From positions 1 to 37,358 of the forward strand of contig JAQVCG010000013.1 in NCBI GenBank assembly GCA_028689875.1: a stretch of 37,358 bases of DNA. The letters are read 5' to 3'. Source of the DNA: Candidatus Rifleibacteriota bacterium. Lineage in GTDB: Bacteria > Muiribacteriota > Ozemobacteria > Ozemobacterales > Ozemobacteraceae. Below the pieces are notes generated by a model. The model saw only the letters and a program-made list of their open reading frames with translations. It was not told the origin of the DNA and searched no databases. Shown in pieces: positions 7,844 to 16,831 of the stretch; position 1 is the first letter of the stretch; each line of letters starts with the position of its first letter. The translations under genes and the position numbers were made by a program.

Positions 7844-9034
7844 ATGCTTTTAAGCGTAGCGTTAATAATGATTACCGGGTTAATTGCGGGATATTTGCTT
7901 TCAAGAATCGGTTTGCCATATATAATCGGAATGCTTATAAGTGGCGCATTGTTGGGGCCTCATTTTTTTAACTTATTAGATGCCAATATTTTGCTTATTT
8001 CGGGAGATTTACGCAAAATAGCTTTGATAATAATTCTCACAAAAGCAGGTCTTTCGCTTGATATACAAGACTTAAAAAAGGTAGGTCGTCCTGCTATTTT
8101 AATGAGCTTTTTACCGGCTTTGTTTGAGATCACTTCTTACATGTTGTTTGCTCCATATTTTTTAGGAATAACAGTTGTAGAGGCCGGAATAATGGGTGCT
8201 GTAATTAGTGCTGTTTCTCCGGCTGTAGTTATTCCCAAAATGACAAAGCTGATTGAAGAGGGGCGTGGCACAAATCGCAGAATTCCGCAAATGCTTATAG
8301 CGGGAGCATCTGCTGATGATGTTTTTGTAATAGTTGTTTTCACTTCTATGTTGTCTTTGGCAAACGGATGTGAATTTGGATTAAGCAGCCTGTCTAAAAT
8401 TCCTGTTTCAATTGTGTCTGGTATTTTACTTGGAGCTGTTGTGGGTTACTGTTTGGTACATTTTTTTAAAGCTTTTCATATGCGAGATACCATAAAGGTT
8501 GTAATCATTCTTTCGTTATCTTTTCTTGTGGTTACTTTAGAGTCTGCACTAGAAAATTATTTGCCTATGTCCGGCTTGCTGGCTGTAATGGGCTTAGCAA
8601 TATCAATATATGAGTTTTACCCTGTTTTAGCGGGGCGTATATCATTAAAGTTTGGAAAAATGTGGGTGTTTGCAGAAATATTATTATTTGTGCTTGTCGG
8701 TGCGTTTGTTGATTTTAAGCAGATTTTAGCTTCCGGTATTATGATGCTTTTAGTTTTATTGATTGGTTTGATATTTAGATTATTTGGAATGTTTTTATGT
8801 CTTGTAAAAACTCCTTTAAATTTTAAAGAGAAACTTTTTTGTATGTTTGCAGAAATTCCAAAAGCTACGGTTCAGGCTGCAATAGGTGGTGTGCCGTTAG
8901 CTTTAGGTTTGCAGTGCGGTAACTCTGTGTTGGCGATGGCGGTTCTTTCAATCGTAGTCACAGCTCCGATAGGGGCTTTTCTAATTGATTTTACGGCTGA
9001 CAAATATCTTGAAAAAGGCCCCTCAAAAATTTGA
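7844..9034 (+). CDS. Cation/proton antiporter under fluoride riboswitch control
   Basis: Inner-membrane antiporter of the CPA superfamily, 396 residues with roughly 11-12 hydrophobic segments. Length and layout match a transport domain without the C-terminal RCK tail of KefB-type proteins. The segment SADDVFVIV in mid-protein contains the paired aspartates seen in electrogenic members (NapA/NhaA type), and GLPYIIGMLISGALLGP near the N-terminus is family-typical. The ATG follows AAGGAG. The leader holds a fluoride riboswitch. Antiporter-like genes are known members of fluoride-responsive regulons, so the protein may help with fluoride or acid stress. The ion it moves cannot be told from sequence. 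It is followed directly by dxs, which appears to have its own promoter. Confidence 0.88.
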   Translation: MLLSVALIMITGLIAGYLLSRIGLPYIIGMLISGALLGPHFFNLLDANILLISGDLRKIALIIILTKAGLSLDIQDLKKVGRPAILMSFLPALFEITSYMLFAPYFLGITVVEAGIMGAVISAVSPAVVIPKMTKLIEEGRGTNRRIPQMLIAGASADDVFVIVVFTSMLSLANGCEFGLSSLSKIPVSIVSGILLGAVVGYCLVHFFKAFHMRDTIKVVIILSLSFLVVTLESALENYLPMSGLLAVMGLAISIYEFYPVLAGRISLKFGKMWVFAEILLFVLVGAFVDFKQILASGIMMLLVLLIGLIFRLFGMFLCLVKTPLNFKEKLFCMFAEIPKATVQAAIGGVPLALGLQCGNSVLAMAVLSIVVTAPIGAFLIDFTADKYLEKGPSKI

Positions 9035-9058
9035 TTTTAATTTTTTATGTGATATAAT
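9031..9058 (+). promoter_or_regulatory. Promoter of dxs
   Basis: TTGATT (9031-9036) and a perfect TATAAT (9053-9058) are separated by 16 bases. The -35 overlaps the end of the antiporter gene. Transcription should start at about 9065, only some 5 bases before the dxs ATG, which would leave almost no leader. Confidence 0.7.
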
Positions 9059-9069
9059 CCTAGCCTACC

Positions 9070-10941
9070 ATGATACTCGAAAATATTAACTCACCACAAG
9101 ATTTGAAAAACCTCTCTTCCGAAGAGCTTAAGATTTTAAGCGATGAAATTCGTAAGAGAATTATTGATGTGGTTTCTAAAAACGGCGGACATCTGGCTAG
9201 TAATCTTGGTGTGGTTGAGTTGACTCTCGCAATACATCGCGTCTTCCATGCTCCTACAGATAATATTATTTGGGATGTAGGTCATCAGTCTTACACTCAC
9301 AAAATAATTACCGGTCGTAATGCCACATTTGATACTTTAAGAAAAAAAGATGGCATAAGCGGGTTTCCAAAAATATCAGAAAGCAAATTTGATGCTTTTA
9401 ATACGGGGCATAGCTCTACTTCAATATCTGCCGCACAGGGTATTCAAATTGCTCGTGAGACGTTTAATTTGCCCGGAAAAACCGTTGCGGTTATAGGAGA
9501 TGGCGCTTTAACCGGGGGCATGTCTTTCGAAGCGCTAAATTATGCCGGCCATAAAAAAAATAATTTAGTTGTAATATTAAATGATAATGAAATGTCAATT
9601 TCAGCAAATGTCGGTGCTGTGGCTATGTATTTGCATAGGTTGCGCTTAGAGCCGGCGTTTACAACCCCTAAAGATTATTTGGCTTACGTGCTTAAGCAGA
9701 TTCCGGGTTTTGGAACTCGCTTATATAATATTTTGAGTCGAATTGAAGGCAGCTTTAAGTATTTACTTACCCCCGGAATGCTTTTTGAAGAACTGGGTTT
9801 TAAATATTTCGGTCCTATTAATGGCTATGATTTTGATGTCTTAGAAAGAGCTTTGCAAAGAGCTAAAGATCGAAACGGTCCCGTTATTGTTCATGTGCTT
9901 ACCCAAAAAGGAAAAGGTTACCAACCTGCAGAGTGCCAGTCTAACAAATTTCATGGAGTTGGCCCATTTGAAATAGACACAGGCAATGTTATATGTTCTG
10001 ATGATCCCAACAAAAAGACTTTTACAGCCGTATTTGGTGATAAAATATGTGAAATGGCCCGAGAAAATAAAAATATTGTCGCAATTACGGCGGCCATGGA
10101 AGAAGGAACAGGCTTAACCGGATTTGCTAAAGAATTTCCGAATAGATTTTTTGATGTGGGAATAGCTGAACAACACGCGGTTACAATGGCAGCGGGAATG
10201 GCAAAAGCAGGCTTAAAGCCTTTTGTCTCGATATATTCAACTTTTATGCAAAGAGCATATGATCAGGTTTTGCACGATGTTGCTCTTATGAATTTGCCTG
10301 TAGTGTTTTGCCTTGATAGAGCCGGTTTAGTAGGTGAAGACGGTCCAACTCACCATGGTGTTTTTGATATTTCAATTTTTAGAACTATACCGGGAATTGA
10401 GATCCTTGCTCCGGGCGATGAGTCAGAGTTTCGTGATATGCTTGAGTATGCTTCTAAAAAATCTTCGCCGATTATTATCAGGTATCCCAGAGGTAAAGTG
10501 TTTGAGAAAATAACAGATCAAAAAGATCACTTGCCATTATTTGAGGGCAAGTCCGAAGTCTTGATTGATGGTAAAGATGTCACAGTGTTTGCGTTGGGCA
10601 ATACTCTTAAAAATACTTTCGATGCAGCAAAAATTCTCTCTGACGAAGGAATTTCAGTAAAGCTGATAAACCCAAGATTTGTAAAGCCGTTTGATGACAG
10701 CGAATTAAAAAATGCAATAAATCACAATATGCCTGTTGTTACAGTTGAAGATAACGTATTGGCCGGTGGTTTTGGCAGTATGGTTTCAGAAAAAATTGCA
10801 GACCTTGGATCTAAAGTTCCTATTTGTCGAATCGGCATTCCGGATACTTTTATTGAACATGCTTCTGTAAAAGAACTGCATAAACTTGTTGGTCTTGATA
10901 CAAACGGCATAGTATCAAAAATTAAACTCTTTTTATCTTAA
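9070..10941 (+). CDS. dxs: 1-Deoxy-D-xylulose-5-phosphate synthase
   Basis: First enzyme of the non-mevalonate isoprenoid pathway, condensing pyruvate and glyceraldehyde 3-phosphate with thiamine diphosphate. The 623-residue length is typical. Visible signatures are GGHLASNLGVVELTLA, the DVGHQSY and TGHSSTS segments, the thiamine motif GDGALTGGMSFEALN with its distal NDNEMSIS, the EQHAVTMAAG segment carrying the cofactor-activating Glu, and the DRAGLVGEDGPTHHG substrate loop. The ATG at 9070 has no Shine-Dalgarno and lies about 5 bases after the predicted transcription start, so a leaderless mRNA is likely. It stands alone among housekeeping genes, without ispA or xseB neighbours. Confidence 0.97.
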   Translation: MILENINSPQDLKNLSSEELKILSDEIRKRIIDVVSKNGGHLASNLGVVELTLAIHRVFHAPTDNIIWDVGHQSYTHKIITGRNATFDTLRKKDGISGFPKISESKFDAFNTGHSSTSISAAQGIQIARETFNLPGKTVAVIGDGALTGGMSFEALNYAGHKKNNLVVILNDNEMSISANVGAVAMYLHRLRLEPAFTTPKDYLAYVLKQIPGFGTRLYNILSRIEGSFKYLLTPGMLFEELGFKYFGPINGYDFDVLERALQRAKDRNGPVIVHVLTQKGKGYQPAECQSNKFHGVGPFEIDTGNVICSDDPNKKTFTAVFGDKICEMARENKNIVAITAAMEEGTGLTGFAKEFPNRFFDVGIAEQHAVTMAAGMAKAGLKPFVSIYSTFMQRAYDQVLHDVALMNLPVVFCLDRAGLVGEDGPTHHGVFDISIFRTIPGIEILAPGDESEFRDMLEYASKKSSPIIIRYPRGKVFEKITDQKDHLPLFEGKSEVLIDGKDVTVFALGNTLKNTFDAAKILSDEGISVKLINPRFVKPFDDSELKNAINHNMPVVTVEDNVLAGGFGSMVSEKIADLGSKVPICRIGIPDTFIEHASVKELHKLVGLDTNGIVSKIKLFLS

Positions 10942-11089
10942 TTGTGCCAATATTGTCGCATTAAGACATATTAGACGCACTTCAGAAATATCTTTGACGA
11001 TTTTTCAAGTTATAGCTTAATAAAAGTCTTGGCAAGATAATTGCTAATAAGAATTATACATTATTTTTATTATTTTTATGGAGCTTATT

Positions 11090-12382
11090 ATGAAAACTTT
11101 ACAAGAGTGGTTAGAGAAAAACAATCCGTTATACCTGATCAGTGTGCTTTTTATGCTTTTGGGACTTTATTTGGCGGGCACAACCATTGATAATCCCGAC
11201 GAAGTGTCTGTTACCGCGATTTTGAGTATATTTGCCATACAAAACGTTTATGAGCTGATCGTTGTGGGTATGGCAATTTATCTATTAAAAAATAAAATCC
11301 AAAGTGAACATGGCAAAATGTTGCTTGCTTTTGGACTTATTTTAATGGGTGATATCACTTTTTACCAAGTAAGAATTTCTTCTTTAAGCACTTTAATCGG
11401 TTGGGGCGCTACGTCTATGTACATCGTATTAGCGCTCGTTAAATTTTATGCAGTAATTAAAATGTTAAACCTTAAGGTTTATAAGAGTAGAATTCTATTT
11501 CTGTTTTCTTCGTTTTTGCTGGTTTGGATTTCTCCAAAGCTAACTTATCTAATTCTTGATTCAACAAACTTTAAGTATGTGTCTGATGTCCCTATAATTT
11601 ACTATATTTGGCTGGCTGCGGCGTTAATACAGCTTCCATTTATCGTAGAAAATTGGAACAAACCTGAGATTCAAGTGCCAATAAGCAATTCCTACTTAGG
11701 TAATGAAACTCAAGTATGGCGCTGGGGAATGATTTTCGCGTTTTTTCTTTTGCCAATACAACTTTTTCTGAATGTCATGGATTCTTATAAAATTATGATG
11801 ACAAATGTGCCTATGGAAACAGTAATTTTACCTTGGGTGATGTGCAGTGTGTATTTTTGCAAAAGCATGTGGCTCAATTTATTTGGTGAATATGAGAAAA
11901 AAATAGATAATACTGTTCTTATAGTTTCGTTTTTAATAATATTTTTCAGACCCCATTTTTCCTTTACAGTACAATTTATTAACTCTGTGTTTTTATTGGT
12001 TTTATCATCAGCAGTATGGCTTAGCCGCAGAAACAAAGTGGGGGCTTTTGTATTTGGACTTTCAGCAACTTTAAGTTTTGGTAATGTTATATCGGGTAGT
12101 CTGGAACTGTTTGCCGAAGATGTTAAAGATGTTTCAAATTCTTTTATGAAGAATCTAGAAGAAATATCCAACTATATTTGTGACAGCATAATTTATTTTA
12201 AAAGAAGTATCACCAAAACCATGCTAGCGTTTATCTTTATTCTTGTTTCGTTTGTTTTTCTTACCTTGGGATTCAAAATGAGCGTTAAGAAAAAAGACGA
12301 TTTAAACAAAGAATATGATTTGAATGAAGAAGACGACCAAAATAAAAAAGGTAATAATGAACCCGATAATGAAGAAAAATGA
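11090..12382 (+). CDS. Polytopic membrane protein of unknown function
   Basis: I do not recognise the family. The 430-residue protein has about ten hydrophobic segments spread from residue 15 to about 395. It ends in a very hydrophilic tail rich in Lys, Asp, Glu and Asn with low-complexity repeats (DLNKEYDLNEEDD). A short soluble stretch (about 345-375) lies before the last span. The start at 11090 is chosen because a GGAG lies just ahead of it in GGAGCTTATT; the in-frame ATG at 11078 overlaps that site. The same leader pattern precedes the antiporter gene at 7844. It lies between dxs and an esterase with 100-150 base gaps on both sides, so it may be its own transcript. Confidence 0.8.
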   Translation: MKTLQEWLEKNNPLYLISVLFMLLGLYLAGTTIDNPDEVSVTAILSIFAIQNVYELIVVGMAIYLLKNKIQSEHGKMLLAFGLILMGDITFYQVRISSLSTLIGWGATSMYIVLALVKFYAVIKMLNLKVYKSRILFLFSSFLLVWISPKLTYLILDSTNFKYVSDVPIIYYIWLAAALIQLPFIVENWNKPEIQVPISNSYLGNETQVWRWGMIFAFFLLPIQLFLNVMDSYKIMMTNVPMETVILPWVMCSVYFCKSMWLNLFGEYEKKIDNTVLIVSFLIIFFRPHFSFTVQFINSVFLLVLSSAVWLSRRNKVGAFVFGLSATLSFGNVISGSLELFAEDVKDVSNSFMKNLEEISNYICDSIIYFKRSITKTMLAFIFILVSFVFLTLGFKMSVKKKDDLNKEYDLNEEDDQNKKGNNEPDNEEK

Positions 12383-12424
12383 TCGGGCGGTGTATTATAA
12401 ATTTTCTTGAAGACTTACAAGTTA

Positions 12425-12433
12425 TGGTATAAC
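12425..12433 (+). promoter_or_regulatory. Extended -10 promoter of the esterase gene
   Basis: TGGTATAAC at 12425-12433 is an extended -10 element (TGn followed by TATAAC). TCTTGA lies 17 bases upstream as a weak -35. The predicted start is about 30 bases before the ATG at 12468, which has GGAG at 12456-12459. Confidence 0.5.
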
Positions 12434-12467
12434 CTTGATGCAAATCAAAATAAACGGAGAAAAATAG

Positions 12468-13196
12468 ATGTATACTGAGTATCATTCTTGGCACAGTCCT
12501 GTGATCGGTCATGAAATGCGTCTAAAAGTGTATGGTCATTACGGAAGGCCTTTATTGGTTTTCCCTTGTGCCGGGGGCTCTGTAAATGAATTCGAAGATT
12601 TTGGCATGCTTGAGGTTGTAAAAGATCAAGTTGAAGCAGGCAAAGTTAAAATATTTTGCATTGATAGTCTTGATAACGAATCTTTTTTAAAAAAAGATGG
12701 TCACATGGGCGATAATGTGTTTAGACACGAAGCATACAATTCTTATGTAGTAAATGAAGTTGTTCCCTTTATTAAGGATAGCTGCAAGAGCGATGTAAAA
12801 ATAGCTTTAACAGGTAATAGTATGGGTGCATACCATTCGGTTAACTTCCTTTTGCGGCATCCCGACATTTTTGATGCTTGTATTGCATTAGGCGGAGTTT
12901 ATACTCTCAAACAAGTTGTTGGTGATTATTGGGATAACAATGTTTATTATAATTCTCCATTAGACTATTTGCCGGGTTTAACCGATGGAAGAATTCTTGA
13001 CGAAATCAGAAGAGCAAAAATTATTATCTGCACAGGTCAAGGACCCTGGGAATACCCCGAAGATACCAAAAGAATAAAAGAAATTTTTGAGCAGAAAAAT
13101 ATACCTGCTTGGGTTGATTTATGGGGTTTTGACGTTGATCATGACTGGCCATGGTGGAAAATAATGATGAGATATTTCTTACCGCACATATTGTAA
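12468..13196 (+). CDS. Alpha/beta-hydrolase, EstA-like esterase
   Basis: A 242-residue cytoplasmic alpha/beta-hydrolase of the putative esterase group. The nucleophile elbow is GNSMG with Ser118, and the likely catalytic His is His225 in FDVDHDWPWW. The acidic member of the triad is probably near CTGQGPWE at about 188-195. An oxyanion-loop candidate FPCAGGS occurs at 32-38. The ATG follows GGAG. The natural substrate cannot be told. It is followed after 15 bases by a methyltransferase gene in what looks like a run of four co-directional small genes ending in glgX. Confidence 0.88.
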   Translation: MYTEYHSWHSPVIGHEMRLKVYGHYGRPLLVFPCAGGSVNEFEDFGMLEVVKDQVEAGKVKIFCIDSLDNESFLKKDGHMGDNVFRHEAYNSYVVNEVVPFIKDSCKSDVKIALTGNSMGAYHSVNFLLRHPDIFDACIALGGVYTLKQVVGDYWDNNVYYNSPLDYLPGLTDGRILDEIRRAKIIICTGQGPWEYPEDTKRIKEIFEQKNIPAWVDLWGFDVDHDWPWWKIMMRYFLPHIL

Positions 13197-13211
13197 TAGT
13201 GTTTTGAAAGC

Positions 13212-13973
13212 ATGTTAAATCAGCCTGATTACACAAGATACGCAGAATATTACGACTTTTTTGAGTTGGCCGGGTTTTCAGAATCAAAAGACATGAATTG
13301 TTTTTTGGATGATTTGTTTACCATCAATGGAGTAAAAACTGTTGTGGATTTTGCCTGTGGAACCGGGGCACAAACAATAGGTTTGGCAAAAGCCGGTTTT
13401 AAACTTACAGCCAGTGATTTAAACCCTGAAATGGTAAAATTCGCTCAAAAAAAGTCAAAAAGGTTAAAAAACATAACCTTTTACTGCGGTGATATGTGCT
13501 ATGAAAAATACGGAAAATTTGACGCGGCAATATGTATATTTAATGCAATTGGGCACCTTAGCAGGTCTGATTTTTTGAAGTTTTTATCTAATGCTAAAGA
13601 TAATCTGAATGCCGGCGGGTTGCTGGTATTCGACATACTTAACTACGAGGCAATGAAAACCTCTATTTTTGACGAGTATGCACACATGAGCAAAGAGGTA
13701 ATAATTAAAGATCACTTGATAAGCCATGTTCGTAACTGCACACTAAATAAAAGAAAAAAGCAAATAGATATATCTTCTTTGATTTGCTGCCAAGATGGAA
13801 TTCATAAACCGAAAAAATGGTCTGAAAGCTGGCAAATGCAGATATACACGTCTGATCAGATTGTGAGTTTACTGAACAAAGCAGGATTCAAAGAAATAAA
13901 TATCTTTGGTCAAAATGGAACTCCATTTAATAATGATGTATCTGATTCGATTTTGGCCGTGGCACAAAAATAA
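13212..13973 (+). CDS. Class I SAM-dependent methyltransferase
   Basis: A 253-residue methyltransferase with a standard Rossmann-type SAM site: motif I VVDFACGTGAQTIGLA at about residues 44-60, an acidic residue after strand 2 in TASDLNPEM, a GDM segment for adenine contact, and FDAAICIFNAIGHL as motif IV. The region LLVFDILNYEAM fits the post-IV strand. The substrate is unknown. The order methyltransferase, parvulin, debranching enzyme gives no functional hint beyond co-transcription. Confidence 0.9.
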   Translation: MLNQPDYTRYAEYYDFFELAGFSESKDMNCFLDDLFTINGVKTVVDFACGTGAQTIGLAKAGFKLTASDLNPEMVKFAQKKSKRLKNITFYCGDMCYEKYGKFDAAICIFNAIGHLSRSDFLKFLSNAKDNLNAGGLLVFDILNYEAMKTSIFDEYAHMSKEVIIKDHLISHVRNCTLNKRKKQIDISSLICCQDGIHKPKKWSESWQMQIYTSDQIVSLLNKAGFKEINIFGQNGTPFNNDVSDSILAVAQK

Positions 13974-13991
13974 TATATATCGAGGTAAAAT

Positions 13992-14270
13992 ATGACAACA
14001 GCACGCGCAAGACACATACTTGTTAAAGAAAAAAAGGAATGCTTAGATTTGCTTGAACAGATTAACGCCGGGGCAGACTTTGCAGCATTGGCAGAAAAAC
14101 ATTCGCAGTGCCCTTCCGGAAAACAGGGAGGCGACTTGGGTGAATTTAAGCCGGGTATGATGGTAAAAGAATTTGATAAAGTAGTTTTTTCGGGTAACTT
14201 AAATGAAGTTTATGGACCGATAAAGACGCAGTTTGGTTTTCATTTGATAGAAATTTTAGAACGCAAATAA
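13992..14270 (+). CDS. ppiC: Parvulin-type peptidyl-prolyl isomerase
   Basis: A 92-residue stand-alone parvulin, the same size as E. coli PpiC. The core motifs are ARHILVK at the start, [13 protein letters not shown] in the middle, and [15 protein letters not shown] at the end, the last containing the conserved phenylalanine and histidine of the active site. There is no signal peptide, so it should be cytoplasmic. It sits 18 bases after the methyltransferase gene and 13 bases before glgX. Confidence 0.95.
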   Translation: MTTARARHILVKEKKECLDLLEQINAGADFAALAEKHSQCPSGKQGGDLGEFKPGMMVKEFDKVVFSGNLNEVYGPIKTQFGFHLIEILERK

Positions 14271-14283
14271 AGAAAGAGACATT

Positions 14284-16395
14284 ATGCAGGTTAAACCCGG
14301 AAATCCTTATCCGCTTGGCGCGAGCTATGACGGCAAAGGTGTAAATTTTGCTTTATACAGTGAACAGGCTCAGGGAGTAGATTTATGCCTATTTGATGAA
14401 CAAAGGGCTGAGGTAAGAATTCCTTTGCGCCATAGAACAGCATTTGTGTGGCATATTTATATTGCGGGCCTTAAGCCCAAGCAGTTGTATGCATACAGAG
14501 TGTATGGAGATTATAAGCCGGAAGCCGGTTTAAGATTTAATCCGCGGGTACTGTTGATGGACCCTTATGCAAAAGCTCTTAACGCAATCGAAAATCACAA
14601 AGAGGGCATACACGCATATAATCTTTTCAGTCCTAATAAAGATCTTGAAGAGGGGATGAGCTATGCTTCCGGAACGCCGTTGTCAATAGTGGTTGATTCC
14701 GAGTTTGATTGGGAAGGTGATGTTAAGCCAAAACACCCATTTCACCGCTCTGTTATTTACGAAGTGCACGTAAAGGGAATAACGCAAACTCATCCTGATA
14801 TTGCTGAAGAAATCAGGGGAACATATGCAGGACTGGCTTCTGATGAAGTTATAAAGTATCTTAAAGATTTAGGAATTACTACAGTTGAACTTTTGCCTGT
14901 GCACCAGCATATTGATGACCCGTTTTTGTATGATAAAGGGTTGGCAAATTATTGGGGCTATAGCACTTTGTCGTTCTTTAGCCCCGAAATCAGATATGCT
15001 TCAGACAAGTCTCCCGGCGGAGCAGTTCGCGAATTTAAAGAGATGGTAAAAAAACTGCATAAAGCCGGTCTTGAAGTGATTCTGGACGTTGTTTACAATC
15101 ATACCTGCGAAGGCAATAATGAAGGGCCTACAATGTGTTATAAAGGCATTGATAATTTAACATATTACAGGCTGCAAAAAGATAATAAAAGGTTTTACAA
15201 AGATTATACGGGAACAGGTAATACGATTAACGTTGTAAGCCCTCAGACATTACAACTTATAATGGATTCACTCAGATACTGGGTAACAGAAATGCATGTA
15301 GATGGATTCAGGTTCGATCTGTGCTCGACATTAGCGCGTGAAATGCATTATTGGAACCAGCTTTCGAGCTTTTTTAATATTATTCACCAAGACCCTACAA
15401 TCAGTCAGGTTAAATTGATTGCAGAACCGTGGGATGTCGGTGAGGGTGGGTACCAAGTCGGGAATTTTCCTGTTTTGTGGGCGGAATGGAATGCAAAATA
15501 CAGAGATGTAATGCGTTCATTCTGGAAAGGTGACGGCGGTTGTGTCGGTGAAATGGGCTACCGTCTTACCGGCAGCAGCGATTTATATGAAAACGATGGA
15601 CGCAGGCCATATATGAGCGTTAATTTTGTTACTGCTCATGATGGTTTTACTTTAAGAGATTTGGTTTCATATAATGAAAAGCACAACGAAAATAATCTTG
15701 AAAGCAATCGTGATGGAACCAATGATAACAGGTCATGGAATCACGGTATTGAGGGTGAAACTACCAATACAGAGATCAAAGAATTAAGAAATAGACAGAT
15801 GCGTAATTTTTTGGCGACACTGATGTTTTCGCAAGGAACACCAATGTTGTGTGGCGGTGATGAAATACGAAGAACCCAAAAGGGTAATAATAACGCATAC
15901 TGTCAAGACAACGAAATAAGCTGGTTTGACTGGCAACTTGATGAAGAAAGTCAAAAAATGCTTCAGTTTGCCAAAAAAGTTATAAAAATTAGGCGTGACC
16001 ACCCTGTTTTACATAGAACTAAGTTCTTTCAAGGGCGACTAATAAGAGGAAGTAATGTAAGAGATATTATATGGTATAAACCTGATGGAAGCGAAATGGA
16101 CGATCAATCTTGGTCAAGTCATCATACTCGAAGCCTAAGCATGTTTTTGGCAGGAAGCGGTGTAGATGATGTTGATGAGAACGGAATACCGCTTCATGAC
16201 GATAATCTTCTGCTTATGTTTAACGCATCAAATGAAGATAGAGTGTTTGTTTTACCAAAATTTGAAGCGCATTGGGAGTTGATGGTTTCAACTTTTGATC
16301 CTAATGCAGAAGAATTGGTTTTCTCGGGTCAAAGCACAAAATTGAAAAGCAGATCGCTAAAGCTGTTCAGGTGCTGTCAGAAAGTAAATCCGTAA
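14284..16395 (+). CDS. glgX: Glycogen debranching enzyme GlgX
   Basis: Hydrolyses alpha-1,6 branches of phosphorylase-limit glycogen. The 703-residue protein begins with a CBM48-like domain ([22 protein letters not shown]) and continues with a GH13 barrel. The catalytic residues are Asp345 in DGFRFDL (nucleophile), Glu381 in LIAEPWDVG (acid/base) and Asp453 in VTAHDGFT (stabiliser). The DVVYNHT segment is conserved region I. Length and motifs are those of GlgX and not of a pullulanase. No glgP, glgA or glgB is next to it. A strong terminator at 16411-16453 ends the transcript. Confidence 0.96.
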   Translation: MQVKPGNPYPLGASYDGKGVNFALYSEQAQGVDLCLFDEQRAEVRIPLRHRTAFVWHIYIAGLKPKQLYAYRVYGDYKPEAGLRFNPRVLLMDPYAKALNAIENHKEGIHAYNLFSPNKDLEEGMSYASGTPLSIVVDSEFDWEGDVKPKHPFHRSVIYEVHVKGITQTHPDIAEEIRGTYAGLASDEVIKYLKDLGITTVELLPVHQHIDDPFLYDKGLANYWGYSTLSFFSPEIRYASDKSPGGAVREFKEMVKKLHKAGLEVILDVVYNHTCEGNNEGPTMCYKGIDNLTYYRLQKDNKRFYKDYTGTGNTINVVSPQTLQLIMDSLRYWVTEMHVDGFRFDLCSTLAREMHYWNQLSSFFNIIHQDPTISQVKLIAEPWDVGEGGYQVGNFPVLWAEWNAKYRDVMRSFWKGDGGCVGEMGYRLTGSSDLYENDGRRPYMSVNFVTAHDGFTLRDLVSYNEKHNENNLESNRDGTNDNRSWNHGIEGETTNTEIKELRNRQMRNFLATLMFSQGTPMLCGGDEIRRTQKGNNNAYCQDNEISWFDWQLDEESQKMLQFAKKVIKIRRDHPVLHRTKFFQGRLIRGSNVRDIIWYKPDGSEMDDQSWSSHHTRSLSMFLAGSGVDDVDENGIPLHDDNLLLMFNASNEDRVFVLPKFEAHWELMVSTFDPNAEELVFSGQSTKLKSRSLKLFRCCQKVNP

Positions 16396-16410
16396 TATAA
16401 GACTTTTCAG

Positions 16411-16453
16411 AAAGCAGCATTAAAAAGGCAGATCTTTTTAATGCTGCTTTTTT
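16411..16453 (+). terminator. Strong intrinsic terminator after glgX
   Basis: AAAGCAGCATTAAAAAG (16411-16427) pairs perfectly with CTTTTTAATGCTGCTTT (16434-16450), a 17-base-pair stem with a 6-base loop. It is followed by further T. It separates glgX from the hydrogenase promoter. Confidence 0.92.
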
Positions 16454-16469
16454 AATATAAATAAAAGCC

Positions 16470-16498
16470 TTGTGAGTTTTTTCACAATCTATTATAAT
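16470..16498 (+). promoter_or_regulatory. Hydrogenase operon promoter with superimposed Rex-like operator
   Basis: TTGTGA-GTTTTT-TCACAA at 16470-16487 has perfect 6-base inverted arms matching the Rex consensus. A perfect TATAAT lies at 16493-16498, exactly 17 bases after the first arm, so TTGTGA doubles as the -35 element. Repressor binding would cover the -35 and spacer. The first gene starts 40 bases downstream at 16538 behind GGAGG. Confidence 0.82.
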
Positions 16499-16537
16499 GT
16501 TTTTAGATGGTTTTAAGAAAATAAATCGGAGGCGTTT

Positions 16538-16831
16538 ATGAGCAATATTTCCGATTCGACAATTGCAAAAAAACATGAAGTCGTTTTATGCATGGGCAGT
16601 GCTTGTTTTACAAGAGGCAATAGGTTAAGTGTTGAAATAATTACTGAGTATTTGAAAAACAATAGAGAAATTGCCGAAAACATTGAATTTCGAGGTTGTT
16701 TATGCTCAGAAAGGTGCAAATCCGCTCCTGTGATAAAAATTGATGAAAAGGTATACGAACAGGTTCCTCCACAGTCGGTTGCAGAACTGTTGAAACATGC
16801 TATCGAAGAGTCGGAGATGACCCATGAATGA
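16538..16831 (+). CDS. Thioredoxin-like [2Fe-2S] ferredoxin (NuoE-like), first copy
   Basis: A 97-residue protein resembling the C-terminal iron-sulfur domain of NuoE/HydC. The [2Fe-2S] ligands fit Cys18-x4-Cys23 and Cys56-x3-Cys60. The CSERCKSAPVIKI stretch is typical (CxxxC followed by AP). An extra cysteine sits at 54. It lacks the N-terminal helical domain of full NuoE. It likely passes electrons to or from the adjacent hydrogenase. The ATG follows GGAGG. The stop overlaps the next start by 8 bases, so the two are translationally coupled. Confidence 0.9.
   Translation: MSNISDSTIAKKHEVVLCMGSACFTRGNRLSVEIITEYLKNNREIAENIEFRGCLCSERCKSAPVIKIDEKVYEQVPPQSVAELLKHAIEESEMTHE

Noticed and set aside
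12362-12387. CCCGAT...ATCGGG hairpin at the end of the membrane protein gene
   Set aside because: Only six pairs with a 14-base loop and no T run; too weak to call a terminator.
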